A stretch of 64,000 nucleotides of DNA from Arctopsyche grandis. Its lineage: Eukaryota > Arthropoda > Insecta > Trichoptera > Hydropsychidae. The stretch spans positions 31,374,986 to 31,438,985 of the forward strand of contig NC_135355.1 in the NCBI RefSeq assembly GCF_051622035.1. The letters run 5' to 3'. Shown piece after piece: positions 1-12,713 of the stretch. A program made the position numbers and the translations under genes. How positions within the stretch are numbered: the first letter of the stretch is position 1; every line of letters begins with the position of its first letter. The notes beneath the pieces are model-generated. The model made no database searches, had not been told where the DNA came from, and saw only the letters and a program-made list of their open reading frames with translations.

Positions 1-61
1 TTTAAGTTTCAATGTGATTTTGTCATCAAATATATTATAAATAGATATCTTATATGATTTT

Positions 62-602
62 GATTTTGATTTTTAAATGCTATTTATTATTACTAAATTA
101 TGTTCACAGTACATCTTATATCTATTTTAATAGCTACTTATCTACTGATCATTTTCTATTTTACAATTTTAATTTAATTTTGTTAGTAATCATAGTATTA
201 TATTATTGTAATGAATGTACAGCATAATAGGAAAAAGTGCTCAAAAACCTATTTACAATTCTTATACATGCTCATAATACACAATATTTACTAAATACTC
301 TCTTAAGTCGACGATCTATAGCAGATGATTGTGTTTAGGTAATCTATGTTTATACCTGAAGGGTATAGAAATTTTGTTAACACAAGTGTGTTAGTATGGT
401 TATTAGTGATTCTGTCATAGAATCTACTGGTTAGTTTGTTACTAATGTCTGTGACTAACGGAATATTATTTAAGGCGTACAGTTTTTTCAATTTAGTATA
501 CATGGGTGTGTTATAAATTATTTTTAAGGATTTATTTTGTATTATTTGGAGCTTGGAAAGGTTAGTGAGATTTATTGAATTAATACAAAATTTGACATCC
601 AT
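62..602 (-). mobile_element. LINE 3' end (jockey-like), partial
   Basis: Minus-strand 3' end of a non-LTR retrotransposon. The 99-codon open frame at 303-602 reads like the C-terminal tail of a jockey/CR1-type reverse transcriptase protein: Asn/Leu-rich, with LQIIQNKSLKIIYNTP near its start. It is followed on the minus strand by a 3' UTR at 62-302. That UTR recurs, clearly homologous, at 28253-28520, which shows it is dispersed. The 5' part of the element is missing. The clade assignment is inferred from a short tail only. Confidence 0.6.
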
Positions 603-769
603 GATCTTTATAAATAAATCATGTATATTTAGTCCATCTGTAATGTCATTCCTACATTATTTGAAAACATGTGTTGAATTATTATAAACTCAAACTAATT
701 AGTTACCGTAACAAGCACATTTCTAATGATGTTATTATAATATGACTCTAGTGTGTATTTGGCATTCAG

Positions 770-990
770 TTGCCACAGTGTCGAGGAGAAATGGGAAATA
801 AAATATGAGGGTGAGAAGTATGACATGGGTAGTTGATATAGTAGAGAGAGTGAAGAGATTGAAATGTCGATAGATTGGTGATGTGGTTAGAAGGATGGAC
901 GAAAGGTGGACAAAAGAAGTGCTGGAATGGTAGCTGAGAGAATATAAATGGGTGAAAGGAAGGCCACAAGATAGATGGATTAGTAAATGA
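770..990 (+). mobile_element. RTE retrotransposon C-terminal relic
   Basis: Translating the plus strand gives stop-interrupted matches to the last ~70 residues of the intact RTE protein at 6991-9939. Shared blocks include [28 protein letters not shown] and VKGRPQDRWI. In-frame stops and short indels show it is dead. It ends in a short ATGATAATAATGAT-like tail, as RTE elements do. It lies just upstream of the terminal exon at 1088, so probably within that gene's last intron. Confidence 0.8.
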
Positions 991-1087
991 TAATAATGAT
1001 AGAGTAATAGCTTCAGCTGTATAAAATCACATTTTCATATTAAAATAATTTTCATTTGTTTTAATATTGTTATATTATCAATTTCAG

Positions 1088-1227
1088 AATTAGCTAGAGC
1101 TATAGCAGATAGAGCACGACGCTTAGAAGAGTCAATGTCGAACAAGAATGGCATGGAAAAAATGGAAGAGGCCGCTTGCAATCCCCAATACATAGAAGCG
1201 AGAGCTCGTCTCCGACAAGCAAAGTGA
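1088..1227 (+). CDS. terminal coding exon of an unrecognised gene
   Basis: Last exon of a gene whose earlier exons lie outside the window. A pyrimidine-rich stretch and AG end at 1087. The open frame (phase: two bases of a split codon, then Leu-Ala-Arg) runs 45 codons to TGA at 1225-1227. The peptide is charged and probably helical: LARAIADRARRLEESMSNKN, then MEKMEEAACNPQYIEARARL and RQAK at the end. Codon use is less AT-biased than the flanks and no stop interrupts it. A poly(A) signal follows at 1460. I do not recognise the protein; a coiled-coil or adaptor C-terminus is possible. Support is the frame, the acceptor and composition only. Confidence 0.6.
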
Positions 1228-1459
1228 TTCGTCTCATTTATGGAATCGTCCTAGAGTTAAGAAATGTCGTAAGACCGTGTTCTGAGTGATTGTACATATT
1301 CATACATACATACATGCTGAAAGAAAAAAAAATTAATCAAAATGTGTTCAATTTGATTTGCTTGTAAAATTAATAATATATCAGAGCTGCGTTATTGAAA
1401 TTTTCGTCTGAATGTTGTTTGCATATTTATATTTAAAATGTATGACTTGGTATATATGC

Positions 1460-1465
1460 AATAAA
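1460..1465 (+). terminator. AATAAA poly(A) signal
   Basis: Canonical AATAAA 233 bases after the stop codon at 1225-1227, in a plausible position for the 3' UTR of the terminal exon at 1088-1227. Confidence 0.45.
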
Positions 1466-4400
1466 TGTCGTATATTTATGTTACTTTATAATTTGGCTCT
1501 GATAAAATATAAATAATATTATAATATGTACATTGTACGAATGTTTGAAACTGTATGCCTAATTTTAATATTATTATGTATATGTTATAAGATTTGTTTT
1601 GTATTATATTATATATATATATATATAAAATTCATTGCTAAATGGTGTTGTCGTCCTAAAAATACCAGTATTTCTAAAATGTGTATTATTATTTTATTTT
1701 ATTGTATGATAGATCTTTAGTATTTTGCTCACTCGTTTCCCCGAAATTGACTTAAAATAGTGCAGATCTTTTCAAGTACGAAGTCACTCGTATTTGGAAA
1801 GAGCTGTGATGTGCCAAAAATTTGGCGTTTAATTTTAATTTATGTTTATCATTTCATAAACTACATAATATATTTAGATAAAATAATTCACTAAATATGT
1901 TCTATAATAAACCTTTTAATGCTGTTATGTATCAAATTGAAATCTAATAGATTTTTAAATTGAATAGTTAGATCGAATGAAATTATTAGTTAACTTACAT
2001 ATATACATACATAATATACCATATTTTACTATAATTATTATTACTATTAAAAATCCAAACAATGTAATAATAAATACATACTTATATATTTTGTAGAATG
2101 CAGATCGTACAATATTATTCGTTTGAAATCCGTTTTAAGGACACTTATTTACACCGGTGAACATATAAATCAATCTATTCGCTATATTAGTATTTATTAC
2201 ACTATACAATACCCGGTAAGGTGTGGATAGTTTACCGGTGTAAATTGACCATTATAAAATTACCGCAGCTAACCTTTAAGATTGTCAACATCTGTATAAT
2301 TTCCTCGTGCCATTGATAATTATAGGTAAAATTAATTTATAATGAGTATTCTTTTGACGACTCTTGTTCTTTTCTAAAAATATGAAATCACTCAAATATT
2401 GCTTATTGTGAAAAAAAATAAAAACGTTCAAACTTCGCTCAATTATGAACAAAATCAACAATTAAAAATGTCTATTAATCTCAATTATTTTTAAGATTTT
2501 TTGAAGAATCGTACTTCTTTTTACGCATAATGAAAATACTTTCAATTGATTTTGTTGTTATGTAAAATTTAAAATGAATGAAAAGTGAATTTTGCTTATC
2601 AATTTACTATATTCTTTTGCAAAATTTAAAATGATGCTTCAACATTTGATTTTCTTATTTCGAACCAATGTTGCTCACATGTTACATTTATAATATCATT
2701 ATCATCATCGTATTCGTATACATATATCTATAAAAACAAAAAACCCTAGACTAGAAACAATACCTATAAATGATAAAGATAATAGATATATTTTTATTAC
2801 ATTATATATATATAATACGTATATTTCCAACCTTTTTGATTGTTCTCAATGTAGAAACGTTTGTATGTAGTCGTTCAAAGAGCATTCCGATATGCGAGGC
2901 TCTATATTTTTGTAAACGTTACCTTTTTTATTATTTAATTCTATGTAATGTATGTAATGCACGCATTGACGTTTTTCTACTTATAGATAGATGATACAAA
3001 CACACCATTTGTTAAGATGTGACATTTTGAATTTATGAAAAATCTTTGTATTGTGAATCAAATTATGATCAACTTCTACGTACTAGTGTGTTTCTTTTCA
3101 GTTCATACATAATATTCAAACTAATCATTTATATAACTTATCAATTCATAGCCTAAAAACCAACAAGTGAGAGTACTGATAGTTGTGAGAGATTTTATAT
3201 ATATAAAAAAAAACAAAGACCTTTTATAGGTAACTCAATTCTGATTGGCTGTCCTTAAATATTGATTTAAATAAATTCAATAAATAAACAAATTAATGTT
3301 TACGATTAGATTGGCCATGTTTTAGCAGTTTATATTACAAATACCAAGTATAAAATGCAAAACTTAAATTTGAATGAAATTTTGTTGTTTTTGTATGGAC
3401 AAAATTTATATAAAATAGCTTAGCAATATCTAGTAAAAGAAAAGATTTTGACATGTTGACAAAATTCGTTGTACAAAAGACCCTCTATATATAATTGTTA
3501 ATGATATTGAAAATGTCCATGCTACAACTTAAATAAAATTAAAAGTTATTTAAGTGATTTCAATTATAATACAGAATACTTTATTTGATAGTACAGAATG
3601 TTTTGATAATACAAAATAATTAAAACCTTGCGGCAATTGACAAGCCAGATTGAAATCATGATAAATTGAGTCCATTGTAGCATATTCATATGCATTTGTT
3701 GTACCTTTCATTTGGAGAACTGTGATGAATCTATAATACTCAATTTTGCGATCTGATACTAAGTCTTTGTTTCAGTACAATGGATTTTGTTACAAGTCTT
3801 AACTCCATTCGTATGTGAAATTTGTCATTCATGTCATCTGAAGAAACATTTTCCCTACAAATTTTTTTAATCTAATGTTGGACTGAAAAGCTTTCCGCAC
3901 TCTAGTACGTGCTGATCAAATCTTTCCATATTGCAAATTTTCATTACCGATGTGTCTTAGATAGTCAATATTGACCTCCCGTTTGTGACTTCAATAGAGT
4001 GTTTATACGTTTTATCCCGACAAAGTAATAATAGCTCAAATACCTGTAAATCGTGTAGAAGTGGTTTTTAAATGTAATGGGGTAATATATTTAACGCTAC
4101 ATAAGTAATAATATATAACTTTGAGTGGACCGACAGGGGAAATGGTTGTATGCAAACTTACGTATGTATATTCTTCTTAGCAAAAGTAGAATGTGTTTAT
4201 CAAGTTTGTATGTATTTATTAGCAGTTGAATAGCTCTTTACCATATTGAAACATTTTCCCATTCATTATACTATCCGTAATCTGTAATATCTACGTAGAA
4301 GTGAGACTTTAAGTTTGCACCGTCGGTCGACTCAATATCATTTTGAACTTATTACATTCTGATATTTAAATGATATATGATAAAGAATATTTAGATCTAA

Positions 4401-5149
4401 GCGTACGTATTCTATCGTTGTTTCTGAAGAAAAAAAGAACAGTTTTTAAAAAGTTGACATTGTATTTTATTATTATGATTTTAAAATGTGACAGAGCTTT
4501 TGAAATTTTCTTGGAAGACAATATGTATTTAACTGGCTTAAAATATATTGTATTTATTTATTCAACAGGTATCAGTATACCATGTTCATTGACTGTACCT
4601 GAAAGCTTTCAAACACGTGTATTATTCAGATATATAAATAACGGCTAAATATTGTGTTAATGTATATTTTAAAATTATTTTTTTTTGTAATTTTAGTAAA
4701 AAATGTTGAAACATTATTTACGAGCTATTTTCTCTGTATTATTATGTAATAAATCCCGCTGATTAAAATTTATGTATTAATTTTTATGCATTTTAAAAAA
4801 TTTTCCCCTTATTCTTCCTTACATATGTAGATATAATTTTAAATAATGAAACAATATGAAAATTTAAGATTAAATTTTCTATTAAACACATGAAAGCATT
4901 CAATGGTCCAAATCTTACAATTTTTTATCAAATGTCATTATATGTATGTATTCATAATATAAATAGATACTATAGACAAATAAATTAATAAAATTTTATC
5001 ATAATAAGTATAATTTGATCTTTTGGGTTTGATCTTTCGGGAACTACCAATATTCTTCATAGAAAAGAGACTTATTCCGATATAAAGAGATAATTATTTA
5101 TTAAAAATAACCAAATATATGTATATATTTATATATAACCAAATATATA
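1466..5149. other. AT-rich intergenic DNA, no gene seen
   Basis: About 3.7 kb with only short chance open frames, A/T homopolymers and small (TA)n runs. The 92-codon frame near 4370 has no recognisable motif, signal peptide or splice context and is best read as noise. Confidence 0.6.
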
Positions 5150-6517
5150 CAGTCGGAGACATAAAAAATGCCGCATGACTGCATAGTACATTCAATTTGG
5201 GTTTTTTCTCAGAATTATACTTAGAAATATATATTTTGTAATATATATAGAAATATATATATGTTTAAGCTTCAAGCATCAGATCATGTGACATTTTCAG
5301 AAAAAACATTGAGGAAGTGACTTTCGGAGCATGGATATCGGCCACACCACCGTGCCAAAAAGCCGTTTCTTACGCTTAAAATGCGAAAAAACCATATAAA
5401 TTAGGCTAAGAACCATATGCATTGGACTGTCGATGATCGGAAAAGGGTTGTAATTTCTGAAAAATCGAAGTTCAATTTCTTTGGGCAGGATGGGATGTGC
5501 ATGGTTCGTCGGAAAGTTGGCGAAAGATTCCACGCGGAATGCATTTCTCCAGTCGTTGCGCATTCACCCCAATTAATTGTTTAAGGGTGTATGACCGCAT
5601 ATGGTTTAGGATCCCTGACCATTATTGAGTGAATGATGAATTCAGAAAAGTACAAAAATGTGGTTTTAAATTTTGTAATTCCAACGATCGAGAAAATAAC
5701 GCAAAATTCAAAAATCCGATTTATCAAGCGATTCTGGACCATGTCATCGCGCTCGAGCCGGAAATACAATTTCAATTTTTTTTGTCTTAATCTTTTACTA
5801 AATGATTAATAATATCCTTTATCACTTACAGATCGCAAAATTTAGGAATATACTGGGCATAAAATCATTAGAATGGCCGGGAAACAATCCAGATCTGAAT
5901 CTATGGGCTTAAAGAGAACATTGGAAAAACGACGTACATAAAATAACCGCAACTTGGGAGAATGATATTACGATGGAATGTTTAAATTCACTGTACGAAA
6001 TCAACGCATATTGGCGATTATTCAAAATCGAGGCGGCAGTACGAAATATTAAAATATAATAAGTAGAGGTAGGATAGTCACAGTGCTATCCATTGTCCGG
6101 CAAACCTTTAACAATGCATTTACAACCTTTGAACAATACACGGCCCCCTCAGGCTCCGGTGACTAATAATAAGTATAACATTATCCAAAAGTAGTTTTAT
6201 TCACAAAAGATCGTTTCAATACCTCACAAGGAAATCTAACAACAAAAATGGTGTAAGGATAGTCTGACCCTCATAAATTACATGGATCAACTTCGGCGCA
6301 AGTACCGTTTATGACCGCTTTCTATTTCTGCATCCATTCCAAGAATATACTGTTAACTATTTCCATTTTTGTTTTGCTTAAATTGAAGTTTACTGATTAA
6401 CCTACAAACCCCCATTCAAGAATTCTTATATCTTTGAAAATTACAATACCGAACATAATTTAAAAAAAAAATGTAAAAATAAAAAAACGAGTGCGGCATT
6501 TTCTATGTCTATGACTG
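5150..6517 (+). mobile_element. decayed Tc1/mariner transposon
   Basis: A complete but inactivated DNA transposon between TA target duplications (5148-5149 and 6518-6519). The terminal inverted repeats of ~28 bp begin CAGTCGGAGACATA on the left and CAGTCATAGACATA on the right (read inward), and both continue to AATGCCGCA. The plus strand between about 5290 and 6060 encodes a broken Tc1-type transposase: HMHWTVDDRKRVVISEKSKF, FFGQDGMCMVRRKVGERF and later EWPGNNPDLNLWA, which corresponds to the conserved WPxxSPDLNPIENLW region. Frameshifts and stops abolish it. A 102-bp MITE is nested at 6064-6165. Confidence 0.88.
6064..6165 (+). mobile_element. 102-bp hAT-type MITE (family A, copy 1)
   Basis: Begins TAGAGGTAGGATAGTC and ends CTCCGGTGACTA. 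It is flanked by an exact 8-bp duplication, ATAATAAG (6056-6063 and 6166-6173). Other 102-bp copies are at 15654-15755 (same strand) and 11988-12089 (opposite strand). The 8-bp duplication and TAGAG terminus fit hAT. It is inserted in the dead Tc1 element. Confidence 0.88.
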
Positions 6518-6717
6518 TATTTATGTATATATTCTCAATCAAATTATTTTTTTCGGAACAAAAAATTATTTTTATCAAATGAAGAATATTGCTCCACTAT
6601 GATAGTCAACTTTACTCTTCTATAATGTATCAATGTGTCATTCTTCGTGGCTGTTGAGCAAATTCTTGAAACTAGAAAACAGTAGAAAATAATCAAACAT
6701 CTCAACAATCTCAATCG

Positions 6718-6978
<261 letters not shown>

Positions 6979-6981
<3 letters not shown>

Positions 6982-9900
6982 TCATCATCATCATTTACAG
7001 CCATTCGCCATCCACTGCTGGATGAAGGCCTCTCCAACACGCTTCCACTCGTCTCTGTTTTGCGCAACACTCATCCATCTCACCCCGCACATTTTCCTAA
7101 TTTCGTTCACCCATCTTCCTTGCGGTCTTCCTTTTACCCTTTTGCATTCTCTCGGGTACCATTCAAGCACTTCTTTTGTCCACCTTTCGTCCTTCCTCCT
7201 AGCTACGTGACCCGCCCATTGCCATTTCAATCTCTTCACTCTATCCACTATGTCCACTACTCTTGTCATACTTCTCACCCACGTGTTCCGCTTTCTGTCT
7301 TTCCTCGTTATGCCAAGCATACAGCGCTCCATACTTCTTTGAGTGCATTGGATTTTATGTAGCATCTTGGTGTTCAGTGTCCAAGTTTCACATCCATACG
7401 TCATCACTGGCAAAACGCATTGATCAAATATCTTTTTCTTCAGGCAGAGTGGCATTTTTGATTTAAAAACAGCATTCATCCGTCCAAATGCACTCCATCC
7501 TAATTTCATACGTCTCTTTATCTCTTCATCTTTACTACCAGACATGTCAATTATTTGACCTAAATATAAATAATTATTTACTACTTCTACTGGTTTATCA
7601 TCTAATGGGATGCTATCAGGCATGCAATAACTATTGAACATTAGTTTGGTCTTATCTACGTTAATTTTTAATCCTACTTTTCTACTTTCCCTGTCCAGCT
7701 GTGTTAGTCTGTTAAGTAGTTCAGCTGAATCACGAGCTATTAAAACTATATCGTCTGCGAACCGAAGGTGACTCAAGAAACGACCGTTGATGCTTACTCC
7801 GGCTGTGTCCCATTCCAAGTTCCTGAAAACTCCCTCAAGCACCGCATTGAATAACTTGGGCGAGATTGTATCTCCTTGTCTTACTCCTTTTCCTATGCTA
7901 AATCTATCTGTACCTGAAAAAATTTTAACCGAAGCTTTGGCATTCTTATATATTGCAGCTAACAGCCCCACATAGGGTTCCGGTACTCCCTGTGTTTGTA
8001 GAGCGTTAAGTACTGCATTGTGGCTAACTGTATCGAAGGCTTTCTCATAATCGACGAAACCTAGGCACAATGGCCGTTGATATTCGTTGGCGCGTTCGAT
8101 TAGTTCGCCAACTACTTGGAGGTGGTCCATTGTACTGAAATTTGCCCTAAATCCTGCCTGTTCTATAGGTTGGTTCTCGTCGAGGATATTCTTCAGCCTT
8201 TCTGTAATAACCTTCGTGAAGAGCTTGTAGACCGCTGAAAGTAAACTAATGGGTCGGAAGTTCTTGATATCGCTTTTATCACCTTTTTTGTGTATTAAGA
8301 TGATAGTTGCGTTATTCCATCCTTCTGGTATAGCTTGGTTCTGGATGCATTTGCTGAAAAGCCTATCTAAGATATTATTTAGGGGGGAGCCGCCACATTT
8401 TAGTAAGTCAATGGGAATATTATCTTCCCCTGGAGTTTTACCGTTCTTTGCAGTTTTTAGCGCGGCCTCTACTTCGCTAGGCAATACTGCAGGAACCCTT
8501 TGGCCGTGTGTCGATTCCAGAGCGGGGAATTGACCGTTGTTGTTCTCGTATAGTTTTGCATAGAACGTGTAAACTCTGTCTATGATTTCATCTCTATTCC
8601 TAATTATTACTCCGCTCTCTGATCTGATTGCGATCATTTGGTTTTTGCCTAAGAAAAGATCCTGTTTGCACTTTTTCAGGCTACGGTTATTCTTAATGGT
8701 ATTTTCTATTAGCTTGCTGTTAAAATCCCTGACATCCCTGACTATTCTCTTTTTAATTTCCTTATTTACTAGATTGTATTCTTGCTTATTATTATCCCTA
8801 TCTAAATTCCTTTTATGCTTAATTAGGTTTTTTGTTTCCGCTGAAATTTTGCTTAACTTAATCTGTTTCCTGAATCCACCTAATTTCTTACCTGTTGAGG
8901 TTAGAACCGAACTAATTACAGTGTTCAATTCTTCGATGTCTGCTTCTGGGTTTAATTTCTCGTATCTATTTCCAAGTTCGAGTTCGAATTCCTTTTTCCT
9001 AGACCTAAGTTGAGCGAAGTCTGGAGAGCTACTGCATCCTTTTATTAATTTCCTACGTTCGCAATTTATATTAATGGCCATCTTGGCCCGGACTAATCTA
9101 TGATCGCTACCTATATCTACTTTACTTAAAACACTAACGTCTTTAACGGAGTGCAGGGCATTTGTTAGGATGAAATCGATCTCGTTTCTGTCTCCTTTAG
9201 GACTCTCCCAAGTCCACTTATTGTTGGTGTTTTTCCTGAAAAATGAATTAGTGATAAAGAGCCTGTTGTGTTCTGCGAATTCTATGAGGCGATCGCCTCT
9301 GTCGTTTCTTTGGCCGGTACCAAAATTGCCTACTGCTCTTTCTGTATTTGCCTTTTGTCCTATTTTTGCGTTAAAGTCGCCCATGATTATTTTAAAGTGG
9401 TGACGGCTATTATCGTATGCGCCCTGTATTTTTTCGTAGAAGTCTTCTATTTCCTCGTCTGGGTGGCTAGATGTGGGGGCGTACACTTGGAAGATTTGAC
9501 AAGTGTACCTGCTCGAGATTCTTAATACTATATAGCATATACGTTCCGATATGTCGCTTATTTCTATAATATTTCTTTCTATTCTCTTATTGATAAGAAA
9601 CCCTACTCCTCCTATTCTACCATTTGGTAGCCCTCTCCAGTAGAGACAGTTACCACTTTTTAGGATTATTTGGTTTTGCTGTTTTCGTCTTACTTCACTA
9701 AGTCCTACTATATCCCATTTGATATTTTCTAATTCATTCTCTAATGCAAGCACACTTCCTTCACTCGATAACGTTCTTACATTGTATGTAGCTACATACA
9801 GATTTCTATTAGCTAAGCTATCATCCATCGTCACTCTTACCCTGTTGGAGGTTTGGATATTATTTTTCTCGCATTTATCCAAGATGTGTTGAGAAAAAGG

Positions 9901-10060
9901 CGGTACTTGAGAGAGAGTTCCATTCAAGGATTGAGTCATAACCGCCGTAGACTCTTCTCTGTATTCAGGTCAGGTGTCGGATTTTCATCCTAGGTATCAC
10001 TTGGATCACTTATGGGTTATTACATGCCATTTAACAGGGTTACTTTGTAAGTGGAAGTAG
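6979..10060 (-). mobile_element. full-length RTE-type LINE
   Basis: Minus-strand retrotransposon. The coding region occupies 6991-9939, and the 3' end carries the tandem trinucleotide tail (ATGATG, seen as ATCATC on the plus strand) typical of RTE elements, at 6979-6996. The very short 3' UTR is also RTE-like. The 5' boundary is not visible; about 10060 is a guess from the loss of GC-richer sequence. A decayed relative lies at 770-990 and a more distant one near 25230-25810. Confidence 0.85.
6991..9939 (-). CDS. RTE retrotransposon endonuclease-reverse transcriptase
   Basis: A single 982-codon ORF that nicks target DNA and reverse-transcribes the element's RNA at the nick. An apurinic-type endonuclease domain spans about residues 45-290: SEVRRKQQ near 81, GDFNAKIG near 187 and SDHRLV near 278. 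The reverse transcriptase spans about 490-760: [10 protein letters not shown] near 500, [12 protein letters not shown] near 561, [15 protein letters not shown] near 594, the catalytic YEKAFD near 631, [10 protein letters not shown] near 685, and the active-site FADD at 727-730. The C-terminal tail carries repeated WxxR motifs and ends in GCK. No stop or frameshift interrupts it and the catalytic residues are present, so it could be recently active. BovB-type and other RTE subclades are equally possible. Confidence 0.93.
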   Translation of the reverse strand: MTQSLNGTLSQVPPFSQHILDKCEKNNIQTSNRVRVTMDDSLANRNLYVATYNVRTLSSEGSVLALENELENIKWDIVGLSEVRRKQQNQIILKSGNCLYWRGLPNGRIGGVGFLINKRIERNIIEISDISERICYIVLRISSRYTCQIFQVYAPTSSHPDEEIEDFYEKIQGAYDNSRHHFKIIMGDFNAKIGQKANTERAVGNFGTGQRNDRGDRLIEFAEHNRLFITNSFFRKNTNNKWTWESPKGDRNEIDFILTNALHSVKDVSVLSKVDIGSDHRLVRAKMAININCERRKLIKGCSSSPDFAQLRSRKKEFELELGNRYEKLNPEADIEELNTVISSVLTSTGKKLGGFRKQIKLSKISAETKNLIKHKRNLDRDNNKQEYNLVNKEIKKRIVRDVRDFNSKLIENTIKNNRSLKKCKQDLFLGKNQMIAIRSESGVIIRNRDEIIDRVYTFYAKLYENNNGQFPALESTHGQRVPAVLPSEVEAALKTAKNGKTPGEDNIPIDLLKCGGSPLNNILDRLFSKCIQNQAIPEGWNNATIILIHKKGDKSDIKNFRPISLLSAVYKLFTKVITERLKNILDENQPIEQAGFRANFSTMDHLQVVGELIERANEYQRPLCLGFVDYEKAFDTVSHNAVLNALQTQGVPEPYVGLLAAIYKNAKASVKIFSGTDRFSIGKGVRQGDTISPKLFNAVLEGVFRNLEWDTAGVSINGRFLSHLRFADDIVLIARDSAELLNRLTQLDRESRKVGLKINVDKTKLMFNSYCMPDSIPLDDKPVEVVNNYLYLGQIIDMSGSKDEEIKRRMKLGWSAFGRMNAVFKSKMPLCLKKKIFDQCVLPVMTYGCETWTLNTKMLHKIQCTQRSMERCMLGITRKDRKRNTWVRSMTRVVDIVDRVKRLKWQWAGHVARRKDERWTKEVLEWYPRECKRVKGRPQGRWVNEIRKMCGVRWMSVAQNRDEWKRVGEAFIQQWMANGCK

Positions 10061-10668
10061 TTAGTTATGATAATAATAGATTAGCAATTGTTATACTACT
10101 TTTACAAATCTTTATCGTGAGACGCCTCTTTGGAGACAACGGATTTATATATGTGAGTGCGGTTTGCAATTTAATATTTTAATAATAACTTTAGTAAAGA
10201 ATATAAAATTACACGAATTACTTTAATATAATTTAAATATGAAAAAGAACTGATAGACAGTTGGGAAACACCGTTTCTGTTTGCTATTATTCTATTAAGT
10301 AAAGTTCTTTAAAAATTTTTTGGCTGGAAGCAATTATGTGGAAGATTTATTGCTTCTGTGGGACCGAACATTGACTGACGAAGGACCCTTTTTTTTGTAT
10401 TCAGGTAAGGAGATGTATCTCGTTCGTATATGCGTTTGCTCAGATTCGACACAAAAATTAGCACAAAATTTTTCGCAATAACTGATATAAAACCGCTTTT
10501 TACGACCGATTTGCTGTTTATTTTTACACTTAAATTATACTAGGATGCAATTAGTAAAATAAGTGAGTAGATGGTTAAGTTTTTAGATTAAATTTCATGC
10601 AATAGCCGGGTTTAAGCGAGTAATAGCGGGGAGAACGCAGAAGCACGTCTTCCCCGCATGACACGAAA
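10061..10668. other. unassigned spacer upstream of the RTE
   Basis: AT-rich DNA with no coding evidence. Near 10627-10658 a GC-richer imperfect hairpin has arms GCGGGGAGA and TCTTCCCCGC. It sits just before the perfect palindrome at 10669. Confidence 0.4.
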
Positions 10669-10700
10669 GACCGAACTCATATATATATATATGAGTTCGG

Positions 10701-10702
<2 letters not shown>
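10669..10702. repeat. perfect 34-bp palindrome
   Basis: Arms GACCGAACTCATAT and its exact complement meet in a TA core, giving a perfect 34-bp palindrome that abuts the (TA)n tract at 10707. It has the same design as the larger palindrome at 12090-12561. Confidence 0.9.

Positions 10703-10706
<4 letters not shown>

Positions 10707-10787
<81 letters not shown>
10707..10787. repeat. (TA)n microsatellite, left of TRIM
   Basis: Pure TA tract ending exactly where the TRIM element's 5' LTR begins. With the tract at 11858 it forms one (TA)n run split by the insertion. Confidence 0.95.
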
Positions 10788-10790
<3 letters not shown>

Positions 10791-10947
10791 GGCGGCTCGC
10801 TTATACGACATGGTCGAGTTTGGTTGCCTTCCTGCGAGTGGGGACCAACCCGGCTGGGTTCGGAGAGCCGCTACTCACTCTGTCTTCAGTTGTCATATAA
10901 TAATCACGTGCATTAACATGCCAGTCGTCTCATTCGTTCATCCTCCA
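10788..10947 (+). repeat. 5' LTR of TRIM element
   Basis: 160 bp, starts TG and ends CA. By eye it is identical to the 3' LTR at 11698-11857, pointing to a recent insertion. Confidence 0.88.
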
Positions 10948-10950
10948 TAC

Positions 10951-10964
10951 TGGTGACCCCCGAC
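10951..10964 (+). other. TRIM primer-binding site
   Basis: TGGTGACCCCCGAC lies 3 nt inside the 5' LTR. It is complementary to a tRNA 3' end of the tRNA-Trp type (family knowledge; one extra C relative to TGGTGACCCCGAC). Confidence 0.7.
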
Positions 10965-11683
10965 ATCGAGCCACGCAGCCTCGATCAATTTCAACATGCC
11001 GCTCATCCCTGCCTCGCCGAGCCAGGCGGGAAAGCTGCCCGCCGCGGCCCGCGGGTGACAATAAACGAGCAGACACGGCTACCTACCTACCTACCTACCT
11101 ACCTACCTATCTACCTATCGACATGAGTCCAGCCACAACGTCGATGACAGGTGCAAAAAAATGGGGGAGCGAATGAGACGACGATCTTGACAGCTGGATG
11201 TGGAGTCATGCGCGATCCACTACACATAGAACGGTCATCCAGCACCACAAGACATACACCACCTCAGCACCATCATCATCATCATCATCAAGGCCCCGTC
11301 CGTCCCCACGAGCGTCGTCACGCCGAGACGGGCGGTAGCGCTACAACACCTCCACGAGCCACAACGACTCACAGTCCAGCTCGGATTATCATCAACCACA
11401 TCGATGCCCCTGCCGCCCCCGCCGCCCCACCAACCGACATCAGCCTCGGAAGAGCGGCGCCGCCGCAGCATCGCATCGCGCGACCATCGGACCAGCCACC
11501 GTCCTGCTCGCGACGTCACCGCCCTCGAATGTACCGACCATTCAGGGCGGTACACCTACACAGCGGATGACCCACGTCAACAATTTTTTTCTCCCCATTC
11601 AATAATTTTTTTTCTCTTTGTGTAACAATAATTTTTTTCTTTTGTAAAATTTGTTTCTTTGTAATTTTGGTATCGCTGATGCT

Positions 11684-11697
11684 GGGGGGGGGAGTGA
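11684..11697 (+). other. TRIM polypurine tract
   Basis: Run of nine G followed by AGTGA immediately before the 3' LTR. This is the expected plus-strand primer position. Confidence 0.7.
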
Positions 11698-11971
<274 letters not shown>

Positions 11972-11987
11972 TACTAATACTAATAAG

Positions 11988-12089
11988 TAATCACCGGAGC
12001 CTGAGGGGGCCGTGTATTGTTCAAAGGTTGTAAATGCATTGTTTAAGGTTTGCCGAACAATGGATAGCACTGTGACTATCCTACCTCTA
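11988..12089 (-). mobile_element. 102-bp hAT-type MITE (family A, copy 3)
   Basis: Reverse-oriented copy of the elements at 6064 and 15654. Its 8-bp duplications are CTAATAAG (11980-11987 and 12090-12097). It sits exactly at the outer edge of the left arm of the palindrome at 12090-12561. Confidence 0.85.
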
Positions 12090-12561
<472 letters not shown>

Positions 12562-12705
12562 TAGAAGTCGGAATTTGAAGGGGCCGGAAACGTGCCGCCT
12601 ATTGTTCAATTGTTGTAAATGCTTTGTAAAAAAGGTTCGGCAAACCTTTAACAATGCATTTACAATCTTTGAACAATAAACAGCCCCTTCAGATTCCGGC
12701 CTCTA
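12562..12705 (+). mobile_element. 144-bp hAT-type MITE (family B)
   Basis: Begins TAGAAGTCGGAATTTGAAGG and ends with the near-complement GATTCCGGCCTCTA, with exact 8-bp duplications CTTATTAG (12554-12561 and 12706-12713). Its right half shares GGCAAACCTTTAACAATGCA and ACAAT-containing sequence with family A, so the two MITEs are related. Confidence 0.85.
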
Positions 12706-12713
12706 CTTATTAG

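Noticed and set aside
5297-5563. Minus-strand 88-codon frame
   Set aside because: Antisense shadow of the Tc1 transposase relic read on the plus strand.
11151-11570. 139-codon Pro/His/Arg-rich frame inside the TRIM as a gag remnant
   Set aside because: No nucleocapsid, protease or other retroelement motif; GC-rich simple repeats explain the open frame.
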